Origin: an uncultured Eubacteriales bacterium
GTDB taxonomy: Bacteria; Bacillota; Clostridia; Peptostreptococcales; Anaerovoracaceae
Assembly: GCA_902790905.1 (NCBI GenBank)
Contig: CADATO010000001.1
Coordinates: 62,001 to 126,000, forward strand
DNA: 64,000 nucleotides
Direction: 5' to 3'
Positions within the stretch are counted from its first letter, which is position 1. Each line of letters opens with the position of its first letter. Under the pieces are notes generated by a model, which was not told the DNA's origin, made no database searches, and was given only the letters and a program-made list of their open reading frames with translations. Below, in pieces: positions 11,168 to 19,407 of the stretch. The position numbers were made by a program, and so were the translations under genes.

Positions 11168-11875
11168 ATGAGCACACATATCAATGCAGCCAACAAAGGC
11201 GACATCGCAGAAAGCATCCTTCTTCCGGGCGATCCGCTCCGCGCCAAATACATCGCGGAGAACTTCCTCGACAACGCGGTCTGCTACACTGAGATCCGCA
11301 ACATGTACGGCTACACCGGCACCTACCGCGGCGTCCCCGTCTCCGTACAGGGCACCGGCATGGGCATGCCGTCGATGGGCATCTACTCCTGGGAGCTGAT
11401 CACCGAGTACGGCGTCCAGAACCTGATCCGCATCGGCACGGCCGGCTCCTTCCACGAGGACATCAAGATCAAGGATGTCGTTCTGGGCATCGCCGCCTCG
11501 ACCGACTCCAACTACCAGCATGCCTTCAATATCCCCGGCAACTTCGCGCCGAACGCGTCCTGGGAGCTTCTGAAGAAAGCGATGGAAGTCAACAAGGACC
11601 TCGGCCTGTCCGTCACAGCAGGCAACATCGTCTCCTGCGACGTCTTCTATGAAACCGAGCCGGACTGGTGGAAGAAATGGGCGAAGATGGGCGTCATGGC
11701 GGTCGAAATGGAAGCCGCGGCGCTGTACATTAATGCGGCCTACAACGGCGTCAATGCCCTCGCGATGATGACGATCACTGACCACTTCGTGACCGGCGAA
11801 AAAGCGACGACCGAAGAGCGCACCACAGCGAACGACGATATGGTACGCCTGGCTCTTGGCATCGCAACAGCATAA
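11168..11875 (+). CDS. deoD: Purine-nucleoside phosphorylase, DeoD type
   Basis: The 235-residue protein has the DeoD hallmarks: MSTHINAANKGDIAESILLPGDPLRAKYIAE at the start (phosphate-binding GDPLRA), RIGTAGSF in the middle, VAVEMEAAALY-like AVEMEAAALYINA (purine/ribose site Glu) and TITDHFVTGEKAT (catalytic Asp). The hexameric enzyme splits purine (deoxy)nucleosides with phosphate to base and (deoxy)ribose-1-phosphate, for purine salvage. No deoB or deoC is adjacent. It ends at a large inverted repeat shared with the convergent por operon. The ribosome site (GCGAG) is weak. Confidence 0.95.
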   Translation: MSTHINAANKGDIAESILLPGDPLRAKYIAENFLDNAVCYTEIRNMYGYTGTYRGVPVSVQGTGMGMPSMGIYSWELITEYGVQNLIRIGTAGSFHEDIKIKDVVLGIAASTDSNYQHAFNIPGNFAPNASWELLKKAMEVNKDLGLSVTAGNIVSCDVFYETEPDWWKKWAKMGVMAVEMEAAALYINAAYNGVNALAMMTITDHFVTGEKATTEERTTANDDMVRLALGIATA

Positions 11876-11887
11876 TATCAACTACTA

Positions 11888-12022
11888 AGAATGAAAAGTC
11901 CCTGTGCAGAGGCGCTCGCGCTTAGTCCTCACGCAGCGGTACTAAACTCCGCCGTCGCTTAAGGCTCGGCGATCGTTAAGTACCGGCGTTGCGGATCCTC
12001 TGCACAGGGACTTTTTCATTCT
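11888..12022. repeat. Long intergenic inverted repeat (135 bp) between convergent operons
   Basis: Outer arms of 25 and 26 bases (11888-11912, 11997-12022) match fully except for one extra A. The 84-base interior contains further pairing: GCGGTACTAAA against TTAAGTACCGGC, then CGCCGTCGC against GCTCGGCG. Transcribed from either side it would fold into one long hairpin; from deoD it ends in ACTTTTTC. It may act as a two-way terminator or mRNA-end stabiliser, or be a small palindromic mobile element. Confidence 0.8.
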
Positions 12023-12035
12023 CTGATACTTAAAA

Positions 12036-12071
12036 TTAAGACCCCCTGCCGATTCTGACAGGAGGTCTTCT
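12036..12071 (-). terminator. Terminator of the 2-oxoacid:ferredoxin oxidoreductase operon
   Basis: The stem AAGACCTCCTGTC with GGCAGGGGGTCTT (12040-12071, small loop, mismatches) is followed by AATTTTAAG on the minus strand. Confidence 0.75.
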
Positions 12072-12098
12072 TTTCATACGTATATCCGGAAGCGATGC

Positions 12099-13028
12099 CT
12101 ACTTGCACTTCGCAAGCAGTTTCTCCCACTGTTTGTCGACATAAGCCTGCGCTTCTTCAATCATCCACTCATTGCCGGGATTGAACATGTGCGCGAAGCG
12201 GCCCTGCATCTTCAGGAACTCCTCGACGGGGAGCTTCTTTCTGGGCTCGTAGGTCAGGTGCCATTCCCCTTCCTCGACCTCGTACAGAGGCCAGACGCAC
12301 GTCTCGACCGCCGCACGGCAGATGTTGGGCAGTTCCTTCGCGTCATACCGCCAGCCGCGCGGGCACGGGGACAGGACGTTCAAGAAGCACGGACCTTCTG
12401 TGTAGATGGCCTTCTTCGCCTTCTCGTGGATATCCTTGAAGTTGCCGATGAAAGTCGTCTGCGCTGCATACGGAATGTTGTGCGCCGCGAGGATCTCGGT
12501 GAGGTCTTTCTTGTTCTGCGGCTTGCCGGCAGACTGGCTGCCGACCGGAGAAGTCGTCGCATCTGCAAAACGCGGTGTCGAGGAAGAACGCTGGATGCCG
12601 GTGTTCATGTACGCCTCGTTGTCATAGCAGACGTAGACCATGTCGTGGCCGCGTTCCATCGCGCCGGAGAGCGACTGCAGACCGATGTCGTACGTACCGC
12701 CGTCACCGCCGAAGTTGATGAACTTGAAGTTCTCCTTGACCTTGCCGCGCTTTTTGAGCGCTCTGTAGGCCGCCTCGACGCCTGCCGTTGTGGCAGCGCC
12801 GTTCGCGAATGCGGTATGGATGTAGCTTTCTGTGTACGCCGTGTACGGGTACATGAAGGTGGAGACTTCCAGGCAGCTGGTGGAGTTGCCGATGACCGCC
12901 TTATCTCCCGGCTCCAGGGCTCTCAAGACCGCCCGGACCGTGATGCCTGCACCGCAGCCGGCACAGAGCTTGTGACCGCCGACGAGGCGATCCTGCTTTT
13001 CGAGTTCTTTTTTCAGATCGTAAGCCAT
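12099..13028 (-). CDS. porB: 2-oxoacid:ferredoxin oxidoreductase, beta subunit (TPP-binding)
   Basis: The ATG at 13028 has AGGAGG 6 bases upstream and gives 309 residues beginning MAYDLKKELEKQ. The N-terminal CAGCG motif and a later SPCPRGW supply Cys ligands for a proximal [4Fe-4S] cluster. GGDGGTYDIGLQS followed by YDNEAYMNTGIQRS is the thiamine-diphosphate/Mg binding motif. With the alpha, gamma and delta subunits it cleaves or forms CoA thioesters from 2-oxoacids using ferredoxin. The beta chain closely resembles PorB of four-subunit pyruvate enzymes, but related enzymes act on 2-oxoisovalerate or 2-oxobutyrate. It is the last gene of the T-box-led operon; 10 bases separate it from alpha. 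Confidence 0.93.
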   Translation of the reverse strand: MAYDLKKELEKQDRLVGGHKLCAGCGAGITVRAVLRALEPGDKAVIGNSTSCLEVSTFMYPYTAYTESYIHTAFANGAATTAGVEAAYRALKKRGKVKENFKFINFGGDGGTYDIGLQSLSGAMERGHDMVYVCYDNEAYMNTGIQRSSSTPRFADATTSPVGSQSAGKPQNKKDLTEILAAHNIPYAAQTTFIGNFKDIHEKAKKAIYTEGPCFLNVLSPCPRGWRYDAKELPNICRAAVETCVWPLYEVEEGEWHLTYEPRKKLPVEEFLKMQGRFAHMFNPGNEWMIEEAQAYVDKQWEKLLAKCK

Positions 13029-13038
13029 GATACACCTC

Positions 13039-14226
13039 CTACAGGAACCGGCTGTCGCGTACGCCCATGTAGCGGTACACGTCACCCGGGTCATCGTTCT
13101 CGTAGATAACGAACAGATCCTTGTAGATCTCGTAGAAGTCCTCGACCTGGATGTCGCGGCCACCGAGACCGTAGATGTAGTTGATGCAGTACGGCTTGTT
13201 GTCGAGGTCGTACAGCGAGCTGCGGCACTCGTTGAAGAGCGGGCCGCCGCTGTTGGAGAAGCTCTCGGCTCTGTCCATGACCGCTACGGCCTTGACCTTG
13301 CACATCGCCTCTGCGAGCGGGATGCGCGGGAACGGACGGAACACGCGCAGCTTGATGAGACCTACCTTCTGGCCTTCCGCACGCAGTCTGTCGACCGCCT
13401 CTTTACCGGTGCCGGCCGAGGAGCCGATGACGACGATCGCGACTTCCGCATCGTCCATCTTGTACTCTTCGAAGAAGCCGTATTTACGGCCGGTCATATC
13501 GTAGAACTTCTTGGCGACGTCCATGATGACGGGCATGCTGTCCTTCATGGCCTGCGCTTGTTTTCTCTTGACTTCCATATAGTATGGGCTGATGCCGTAA
13601 GGACCGACGGCCAGCGGATTCTCCGCGTTGAGCAGGTAGTTCTCCGGCTCGTATTCGCCGACGAATTCCTTGACCTTCTCGTCTTCGATCAGCTCGATGT
13701 TGCTGACGCCGTGGCTGGTGATGAAGCCATCCTGGCAGATCATGATCGGCAGTCTGCACTCTTCGCTGATGAGCACGCCCTGGATGAAGTTGTCGTACGC
13801 TTCCTGGTTGGTCTCCGCGTAGATCTGCAGCCAGCCGCTGTCTCTTGCGCCCATGCTGTCGCTGTGGTCGCAGTTGATGTTGATCGGGCCGGTCAGCGCA
13901 CGGTTGACGACCGCCATCGTGATCGGAAGGCGCATCGAAGCCGCCACGTAGAGCAGTTCCCACATGAACGCGAGGCCTGCAGACGACGTGGCTGTGACCG
14001 CTCTGGCCCCTGCCGCGCTCGCACCGATGCAGGTGGACATCGCGCCGTGTTCACTTTCTACAGGGACAAAGACGGTATCGACTTTGCCGTTTGCGATATA
14101 TCCGGAAAAATACTGCGGGATCTCGGTCGAAGGGGTGATCGGGAACGCACCCATGACGTCCGGATTGATCTGGCGCATTGCCGTAGCAATGGCTTCATTG
14201 CCGCTGAGTCTGTCTCTGATCGCCAT
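13039..14226 (-). CDS. porA: 2-oxoacid:ferredoxin oxidoreductase, alpha subunit
   Basis: The ATG at 14226 overlaps the delta stop by one base (TAATG) behind GGAGGAG; the product has 395 residues. The N-terminal half begins MAIRDRLSGNEAIATAMRQI and has AFPITPSTEIPQ and VESEHGAMSTCIGASAAGARAVTATSSAGLAFM, the pyrimidine-binding domain typical of PorA. The end carries YGLGGRDIQVEDF, seen in PorA-type chains. The alpha chain, with beta, forms the TPP active site. Sequence favours the pyruvate/2-oxobutyrate/2-oxoisovalerate group over the indolepyruvate group. The leader suggests an isoleucine link, so substrate assignment to pyruvate is not safe. Confidence 0.93.
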   Translation of the reverse strand: MAIRDRLSGNEAIATAMRQINPDVMGAFPITPSTEIPQYFSGYIANGKVDTVFVPVESEHGAMSTCIGASAAGARAVTATSSAGLAFMWELLYVAASMRLPITMAVVNRALTGPININCDHSDSMGARDSGWLQIYAETNQEAYDNFIQGVLISEECRLPIMICQDGFITSHGVSNIELIEDEKVKEFVGEYEPENYLLNAENPLAVGPYGISPYYMEVKRKQAQAMKDSMPVIMDVAKKFYDMTGRKYGFFEEYKMDDAEVAIVVIGSSAGTGKEAVDRLRAEGQKVGLIKLRVFRPFPRIPLAEAMCKVKAVAVMDRAESFSNSGGPLFNECRSSLYDLDNKPYCINYIYGLGGRDIQVEDFYEIYKDLFVIYENDDPGDVYRYMGVRDSRFL

Positions 14227-14534
14227 TACTTCTCCTCCTTCACAAATCCGATCGCATCGAACGGGCACGCTGTCACGCAGATGCCGCATCCCTTGCAGTG
14301 CATAAAATCAAAATCAAGGCGTTTCCCGTCCTTTACAGGAATCGCACTGTCCGGGCAGAACGGCACGCACAGCAGACACTGGCGGCACTGGTTCTCTTTG
14401 AACACCGGCGTCATGACACGCCACTCGCCCGTATTGACCTGCAGACTGGTCGCAGGTTCGTAGATCTCGGCACCAGTGGTCAGTTCCTGCCACGTGGACT
14501 TCTCGTTGATCTCCTCGGCTTTCTTTAAGATCAT
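14226..14534 (-). CDS. porD: 2-oxoacid:ferredoxin oxidoreductase, delta subunit (2[4Fe-4S])
   Basis: The 102-residue protein carries two classic clusters: CRQCLLCVPFCP and CKGCGICVTACP, each ready to bind a [4Fe-4S] centre. It passes electrons between the beta-subunit cluster and free ferredoxin. The N-terminal 50 residues, with TGEWRVMTPVF, are the usual Por/Vor delta lead-in. It lies between gamma (50-base gap) and alpha (1-base overlap), the common gamma-delta-alpha-beta order. AAAGGA lies 10 bases before the ATG. Confidence 0.94.
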   Translation of the reverse strand: MILKKAEEINEKSTWQELTTGAEIYEPATSLQVNTGEWRVMTPVFKENQCRQCLLCVPFCPDSAIPVKDGKRLDFDFMHCKGCGICVTACPFDAIGFVKEEK

Positions 14535-14584
14535 TGGTCTATATCCTTTCTTACACGGCCTTTCGGCCTGAGCGATTCCTTATC

Positions 14585-15169
14585 CTAGCCTGCGACGATC
14601 TCTTTCATCGCGACCTGCAGGGCCTTCATGTTGCCTTCGATGACCTGCGGCTTTGTGGCGAACTTGTGCTCGAACGACTCTCGCATATCATGGATGAACT
14701 GCTGCTCGTCGATGACGCGGCTGACCTTGACGACGGCCGCCAGCATCGGGGTGTTCGGGAAGTTCTTGCCGATCGTCTCCATGGAGACCTTCTGCGCATC
14801 GATGCAGTAAACGCTCTCTTTGTAGTCTTCGGGGAGCATCTTGCGGATCTCGTCCGGGCTCTTGCTCGTGTTGACGACAAGCGCGCCGCCCTCTTTGATG
14901 CCGGATGTCACATCGACGGTCTTGAGCAGCGTCTCATCGACGACCGCGACATAGTCCGGGAAGTAGATGTTGGAATGCACGTTGCACGGACGGTCCATGA
15001 TGCGGTTGTACGCGGTAATGGGAGCGCCCATACGTTCCGGGCCGTATTCAGGGAATCCCTGCACGTATTTGCCCGAGTTGAATGCGACGTCCGCGAGCAG
15101 AAGACAAGCTGTCTTCGCGCCCTGGCCGCCGCGGCCGTGCCATCTGATCTCGACTCCATCTCTTTTCAT
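14585..15169 (-). CDS. porC: 2-oxoacid:ferredoxin oxidoreductase, gamma subunit
   Basis: The 194-residue protein starts MKRDGVEIRWHGRGGQGAKTA, the GRGGQG motif of Por gamma chains, which form the CoA-handling domain. It continues FPEYGPERMGAPITAYNRI, also family-typical. It is the first gene of the operon, 67 bases after the T-box terminator, with AGGAGG 8 bases before the ATG. Its expression should therefore follow the charging level of the tRNA sensed by the leader. Gene spacing to delta (50 bases, holding a GCGATTCC octamer and a GGCC/GGCC mini hairpin) is the widest in the operon. Confidence 0.93.
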   Translation of the reverse strand: MKRDGVEIRWHGRGGQGAKTACLLLADVAFNSGKYVQGFPEYGPERMGAPITAYNRIMDRPCNVHSNIYFPDYVAVVDETLLKTVDVTSGIKEGGALVVNTSKSPDEIRKMLPEDYKESVYCIDAQKVSMETIGKNFPNTPMLAAVVKVSRVIDEQQFIHDMRESFEHKFATKPQVIEGNMKALQVAMKEIVAG

Positions 15170-15235
15170 TAGATATCCTCCTGTGTACCTTTCTTTGCTG
15201 TATACAGGACCTTCAGCAATGCGCCTCCGGCTATG

Positions 15236-15465
15236 AAAAAAGCCTTCTTCGCCGTAATAGGACGAAGAAGGCTTCGCTTAACCACCTGTTACAACATTCT
15301 ATCAAACGCGTTTCCTATCACGGGGAAAAGCCGGCGCAGCTTACTGTTACTTCAGCCTTGCAACTCGGGAGTGATTTTCATCCTGTCTTACTCTGATACC
15401 GGACTCACACCAACTCCGGCTCGCTTGATCTTTTCCGTCAGGACTACTCTCTCCGTCAACGTCTT
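15236..15465 (-). promoter_or_regulatory. T-box riboswitch, specifier best read as AUC (Ile)
   Basis: All parts are present on the minus strand. Stem I starts near 15465 with GGAGAGAGTAG, the AGTA side of the specifier loop. Its 3' side reads GGATGAAAATCACTCC, where AUC (15373-15375) is followed by the usual purine A. GAGTTGCAAGGCTGAA closes stem I. The T-box proper, AACAGGTGGTTAAGCG, is at 15275-15290; its UGGU bulge would pair with an ACCA acceptor end, as on tRNA-Ile. The terminator stem AGCCTTCTTCG/CGAAGAAGGCT (15241-15273) is followed by TTTTTTC. Uncharged tRNA should favour the antiterminator and switch on the por-type operon. Reading AAU (Asn) as specifier is possible but leaves C after the codon. 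Confidence 0.88.
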
Positions 15466-15486
15466 TAAAATATTAAATTTGAAGTT

Positions 15487-15515
15487 ACTCTACTACTGAT
15501 TATTCCCGATGTCAA
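15487..15515 (-). promoter_or_regulatory. Sigma-A promoter of the T-box/por operon
   Basis: TTGACA (15510-15515), a 17-base spacer and TAGAGT (15487-15492). Transcription would begin about 15 bases before stem I. Confidence 0.7.
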
Positions 15516-15542
15516 GCACATTTAAATATTCAGTATATTTCG

Positions 15543-15644
15543 AATCTGCGCAGTGGCTGTCGGGCACCCGCCTTTGCGCATCTGTGTTCGCTTCGCTCAC
15601 AACGATGCGCTCAGGCTGGGCTGCCCGCGCCGCTGCGAACGATT
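15543..15644. repeat. Structured palindromic element downstream of pyrI
   Basis: An imperfect outer stem (AATC..GCAG..GGC..GGGCA paired with TGCCC..GCC..CTGC..GATT) encloses an inner hairpin whose arms are GCGCATCTGTG (15576-15586) and CACAACGATGCGC (15598-15610). No T run follows on either strand, so it is not a simple terminator. It separates the pyr operon end from the por promoter. Within the 485-base gap 15170-15654 this element, the promoter and the T-box account for nearly everything. Confidence 0.65.
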
Positions 15645-15654
15645 TCAAAATCTA

Positions 15655-16077
15655 CTAATATTCTTTGTGTTCTACATCGCAGTACGCGCAGCGGTAAATC
15701 TTCTTCTCGCGGTCCACGAGCTTGAAGATGTGCTTGATCTCCTGCTCCACGCTCGTGATGCAGCGCGGGTTCTTGCAGCGGATCACGTTGGTCAGGGTCT
15801 CCGGCAATTCCAGGTGCACCTTGCTCGCCAGCTTGCCGTCCTTCACATGATTGACCGTGATGTGCGGATCCATGTAGCCGAGGACATCGAAGTCGAGCGG
15901 AATATCCTGGTCGACCTTGATAATGTCCTTCTTGCCGTATTTTTCACTGGCCACGTTCTGGATGATCGCCACACTGCAGTCCAGCTTGTTCAGCTGCAGC
16001 TGTTCGTAGATCCTGATGCCTTTGCCTGCCTCGATGTGGTCAATGACAATGCCGTTGTTGACGCCGTCGATGTTCAT
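15655..16077 (-). CDS. pyrI: Aspartate carbamoyltransferase regulatory chain
   Basis: The ATG at 16077 has AGGAGG 7 bases upstream and gives 140 residues beginning MNIDGVNNGIVIDHIEAGKG, the nucleotide-effector domain. The C-terminal zinc domain has its four Cys as CKNPRC and CAYC. PyrI holds catalytic trimers together and gives ATCase its control by CTP/UTP and ATP. The start codon is 2 bases past the pyrB stop, so the two chains are translated together. In Bacillota PyrI is common in clostridia but absent from Bacillus. Confidence 0.96.
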   Translation of the reverse strand: MNIDGVNNGIVIDHIEAGKGIRIYEQLQLNKLDCSVAIIQNVASEKYGKKDIIKVDQDIPLDFDVLGYMDPHITVNHVKDGKLASKVHLELPETLTNVIRCKNPRCITSVEQEIKHIFKLVDREKKIYRCAYCDVEHKEY

Positions 16078-16079
16078 GA

Positions 16080-17009
16080 TCAGGCCTCCTTTCTGATGCC
16101 GAGCAGTTTGAGGATGAGCGCCATGCGGATGTACTTGCCGCACAGAGCCTGGGTGAAGTACATTGCCCGCGGATCATCATCCACGTCCACAGAGATCTCA
16201 TCGACTCTGGGCAGCGGATGCAGGATGATCATGTCCTCTTTGGCTGTCTTGAGCTTGGCGCGGTTGAGGATAAATGTGCCTTTCAGGCGGAGATAATCTT
16301 CTTCATTGAAGAATCGCTCTTTCTGAATCCTCGTCATGTACAGGATATCGAGCTCGGGCATCACATCTTCCATGTGTGCGACCTCTTTCCAGGGTGCGCC
16401 CGCTTCGTCCATCTCTTCTTTCACATAGTCGGGCATCTTCAGCTCATCCGGTGAGATCAGGACGAACTTGACGCCCTTGTAGCGCAGCATCGCAGCGACC
16501 AGCGAATGGACCGTGCGGCCGAACTTGAGGTCGCCGCAAAGGCCGATCGTCAGGCCTTCGAGCGTGCCCTTCTGCCGCTTGATCGTCAAAAGATCGGTCA
16601 GGGTCTGCGTCGGATGGAAATGCCCGCCGTCACCGGCATTGATGATCGGTACGACCGTCTTCATCGCCGCGGCGATCGGGGCGCCTTCCTTGGGGTGGCG
16701 CATCGCGATGATATCGACGTAGTTGCCGACCACGCGGATCGTGTCGCTGACGCTCTCCCCTTTGGATGCAGACGAAGACTGCGCCTCGGAGAATCCGAGC
16801 GTCGCACCGCCGAGGCTCAGCATGGCCGACTCGAACGAAAGCCGCGTTCTCGTGCTCGGCTCGAAGAACAGCGTCGCCAGCTGCTTGCCGTGGCAGATGT
16901 CCTGATAGTCTGCCGGATTCGCCATAATATCCTGCGCGACGCCGATCAGTTCATCGATCTCTTCGGTAGAAAGATCTGTGATATTGATGATGTTTCTGGG
17001 TGCTTCCAA
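16080..17009 (-). CDS. pyrB: Aspartate carbamoyltransferase catalytic chain
   Basis: The 309-residue chain has the carbamoyl-phosphate site [12 protein letters not shown], the 80s-loop region [12 protein letters not shown] and [10 protein letters not shown] near the end. It makes N-carbamoyl-aspartate from aspartate and carbamoyl phosphate, the first committed step of pyrimidine synthesis. It precedes pyrI, and together they should build the class B dodecamer seen in enterobacteria. It follows pyrE by 52 bases. No dihydroorotase (pyrC) or carbamoyl-phosphate synthase gene is in this operon, so these must lie elsewhere. Confidence 0.97.
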   Translation of the reverse strand: MEAPRNIINITDLSTEEIDELIGVAQDIMANPADYQDICHGKQLATLFFEPSTRTRLSFESAMLSLGGATLGFSEAQSSSASKGESVSDTIRVVGNYVDIIAMRHPKEGAPIAAAMKTVVPIINAGDGGHFHPTQTLTDLLTIKRQKGTLEGLTIGLCGDLKFGRTVHSLVAAMLRYKGVKFVLISPDELKMPDYVKEEMDEAGAPWKEVAHMEDVMPELDILYMTRIQKERFFNEEDYLRLKGTFILNRAKLKTAKEDMIILHPLPRVDEISVDVDDDPRAMYFTQALCGKYIRMALILKLLGIRKEA

Positions 17010-17061
17010 AGCCCGCTCCTTTCTTTCTAAACACAGATATGGATGATTCGTTTTAGATTTC

Positions 17062-17706
17062 CTAGTCTCTCCAGGAAGGATCGTTCGGGGCGTTTCTGAA
17101 TCTGATCAGGCGCGCCTTATCCTCTTCCTTGATGTAGCCGTTCTCCGCTGCCACCTCGACCAGGGTGTCAAGATCGGACAGACTCGTGTTGGTCAGATTG
17201 GCCTCCGCCAGTCTGTCGAGGCCCTTCTGCATGCCGTAGGTGAAGATGCTGACGACCCCCAGCACCTCTGCGCCGGCCTCACGCAGCGCTTCTGCCGTCT
17301 CAATGCAGCTGCCTGCTGTGGAGATCAGGTCCTCGATGATGACGACCTTTTCGCCGGGTGTCAGTTTGCCTTCGATGCGGTTCGTGCGGCCGTGATCCTT
17401 GGCAGAGCCGCGCACATAGCCCATCGGCAGTTCCAGGATGTCCGCCGCGATGGCTGCATGGGCGATGCCAGCTGTGCTGGTGCCCATGAGGACTTCCGCC
17501 TCCGGGTACTTTTCTTTAACAGTATCCGCAATTGCATGTTCCACGATGTCGCGGGCTTCCGGCGCCGTCAGGATGAGACGGTTGTCGCAGTAGATCGGGC
17601 TCTTGATGCCGCTCGCCCAGGTGAACGGATCGTCCGGGCGCAGGAAGACCGCTTCGATCTTTAGCAGTTCTTCCGCGACCTTGCGTTTGATATCGGTAGT
17701 GCTCAT
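17062..17706 (-). CDS. pyrE: Orotate phosphoribosyltransferase
   Basis: The 214-residue enzyme transfers orotate onto PRPP to give OMP. The PRPP-binding motif [16 protein letters not shown] is clear at about 122-137. An upstream [12 protein letters not shown] motif is the family's orotate/PRPP-contact region, and [11 protein letters not shown] forms the dimer-loop part. It has the longer form common in clostridia. Fifteen bases separate it from pyrF. The SD AAAGGAA lies upstream of ATG 17706. Confidence 0.96.
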   Translation of the reverse strand: MSTTDIKRKVAEELLKIEAVFLRPDDPFTWASGIKSPIYCDNRLILTAPEARDIVEHAIADTVKEKYPEAEVLMGTSTAGIAHAAIAADILELPMGYVRGSAKDHGRTNRIEGKLTPGEKVVIIEDLISTAGSCIETAEALREAGAEVLGVVSIFTYGMQKGLDRLAEANLTNTSLSDLDTLVEVAAENGYIKEEDKARLIRFRNAPNDPSWRD

Positions 17707-17721
17707 AATCAGTTCCTTTCT

Positions 17722-18462
17722 CTATACTGTCAGAAGCCCCGCACCGGACAGAAACTCCGTCCGTGCCTTCTTGTATGCTGCAACAGGATCCTCGGCTTTC
17801 GTGATGGACCGTCCGACCACGATGAAGTTGCTGCCGAACTGCCCTGCCTTTTCCGGTGTTGTGACGCGCGCCTGATCCTGCGCGCTCTCATCTGCAAAGC
17901 GCACGCCCGGCGTGACGGTCAGGAAGTCCGCGCCGACAGTCTCGTGGATGATGGGCGATTCCAGGGGGGAGCAGACCACGCCGTCAAGCCCCGCCTTCTT
18001 CGCGTTCGCCGCATAGTGCTGGATGACCTTTGGCATATCTTCTTTGATGAGAAGATCCTCTTCCATGCGCTGCTGGTCGGTCGAGGTGAGCTGTGTGACC
18101 GCGATGAGCAGCGGCGCCTTGTTGCCGGCTTTGGCTGCGCCTTCGAGGAGCCCTTCCCTGGCGTATTCCATCATGCGGACCGTACCCGCCGCATGGACGT
18201 TCGTGATGTCCACGCCCAGTGCACCGAGGCGCTCCATGGCCATTTTGACCGTGTTCGGGATGTCGTGGAGTTTGAGGTCGAGGAAGACCTTCAGCCCCAT
18301 GTCCTTGACCGCCCGCACGATGTCCGGCCCTTCGCTGTAAAACAGCTCCATGCCGATCTTAACGTACGGGGACATGCCTTCAAACGGCGCAAGGAATCGC
18401 ATCGTCTCCTCTTTGCCCGGAAAGTCCAGGGCGATGATGACGTCTTTCTCAAATGTTGCCAT
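17722..18462 (-). CDS. pyrF: Orotidine 5'-phosphate decarboxylase
   Basis: The 246-residue TIM-barrel enzyme converts OMP to UMP. The catalytic Lys/Asp array is visible in VFLDLKLHDIPNTV, preceded by IALDFPGKEET at the start. The phosphate-gripping end appears as VTPGVRF and FIVVGRSIT with its Arg. It lies between pyrD and pyrE with 15-base gaps on each side, so cotranscription is nearly certain. A GCGATTCC octamer (17955) and a GGAATCGC (18393) fall inside the gene. Confidence 0.97.
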   Translation of the reverse strand: MATFEKDVIIALDFPGKEETMRFLAPFEGMSPYVKIGMELFYSEGPDIVRAVKDMGLKVFLDLKLHDIPNTVKMAMERLGALGVDITNVHAAGTVRMMEYAREGLLEGAAKAGNKAPLLIAVTQLTSTDQQRMEEDLLIKEDMPKVIQHYAANAKKAGLDGVVCSPLESPIIHETVGADFLTVTPGVRFADESAQDQARVTTPEKAGQFGSNFIVVGRSITKAEDPVAAYKKARTEFLSGAGLLTV

Positions 18463-18477
18463 TGACGTTGTCCTTTC

Positions 18478-19407
18478 TTATTTCGCGCAGCCCTTGATCT
18501 CTTTGAGGCTGCTGATACCGAGTTCTTCCATCAGCGACGGCAGGCGTTCGATGATCTTCTTGCAGACCCACGGGTCTACGAGGTTCGCTGCGCCGATCTG
18601 GATCGCGTCCGCGCCGGCCATGATCATCTCGATCACATCCTCCGCGCTGGCAATGCCGCCCATGCCCATGATGGGCAGATCGACCGCGTTGTACACGTCA
18701 TTGACCATCCGCACCGCGATCGGGAAGATCGCCGGGCCGCTGAAGCCGCCCTTCTTGTTGGCGATGACGAACGCTCTGCGTTTGATATCGATGCGGGCGC
18801 CGAGGAACGTATTCACCAGGCTGATGCCGTCTGCCCCGGCCGCTTCGCACGCTTTGGCGATCTCCGCGATGTCCGTGACGTTCGGGCTGAGCTTGATAAA
18901 GATCGGCTTTTTCGCCGCTTTGCGGACAGCCGCCGTGACTCTGGCCGCCTCCTTCGGGTCCTGTCCGAAGGCGATGCCGCCGCCGTGGACGTTCGGGCAG
19001 CTGACGTTGATCTCGAGGATGCCGACCTGATCGGCCTGATCGAAGGCTTCTGCACAGGCGACGTACTCATCAACGCTGAATCCGCTTATGTTTGCAATAA
19101 CTTTCTTACTGTATATCTTAGCCAGCGCCGGCAGTTCTTCCGCCAGCACGGCTTCCAGACCGGGATTCTGCAGGCCAACGGAGTTGATCATGCCCGCCGT
19201 GCACTCCGCGATGCGCGGCAGTTCGTTGCCGTAGCGCGGATCTCTGGTTGTTCCCTTGAATGAAATGGAGCCAAGGATGTTGAGGTCGTAGAGGTCGGCG
19301 TATTCCCTGCCGAAACCGAATGTGCCGCTCGCGGGGATCACCGGATTGTCGAGGTGCATACCGGCGAGATCGACGCTCATATCAGGCGTTTTGCGGCTTT
19401 CTACCAT
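18478..19407 (-). CDS. pyrD: Dihydroorotate dehydrogenase B, catalytic subunit
   Basis: The ATG at 19407, behind GGAGGAACT, overlaps the pyrK stop by 7 bases and gives 309 residues. The open frame extends further upstream, but that part lies over pyrK and is not protein-like. Motifs: IPASGTFGFGREYADLYD near the start, INVSCPNVHGGG with the catalytic Cys of class 1B enzymes, KLSPNVTDI and GMGGIASAEDVIEMIMAGADAIQIGAA (FMN phosphate site). It oxidises dihydroorotate to orotate and hands electrons via PyrK to NAD. This NAD-linked type is typical of anaerobic or fermentative Gram-positives. Confidence 0.96.
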   Translation of the reverse strand: MVESRKTPDMSVDLAGMHLDNPVIPASGTFGFGREYADLYDLNILGSISFKGTTRDPRYGNELPRIAECTAGMINSVGLQNPGLEAVLAEELPALAKIYSKKVIANISGFSVDEYVACAEAFDQADQVGILEINVSCPNVHGGGIAFGQDPKEAARVTAAVRKAAKKPIFIKLSPNVTDIAEIAKACEAAGADGISLVNTFLGARIDIKRRAFVIANKKGGFSGPAIFPIAVRMVNDVYNAVDLPIMGMGGIASAEDVIEMIMAGADAIQIGAANLVDPWVCKKIIERLPSLMEELGISSLKEIKGCAK

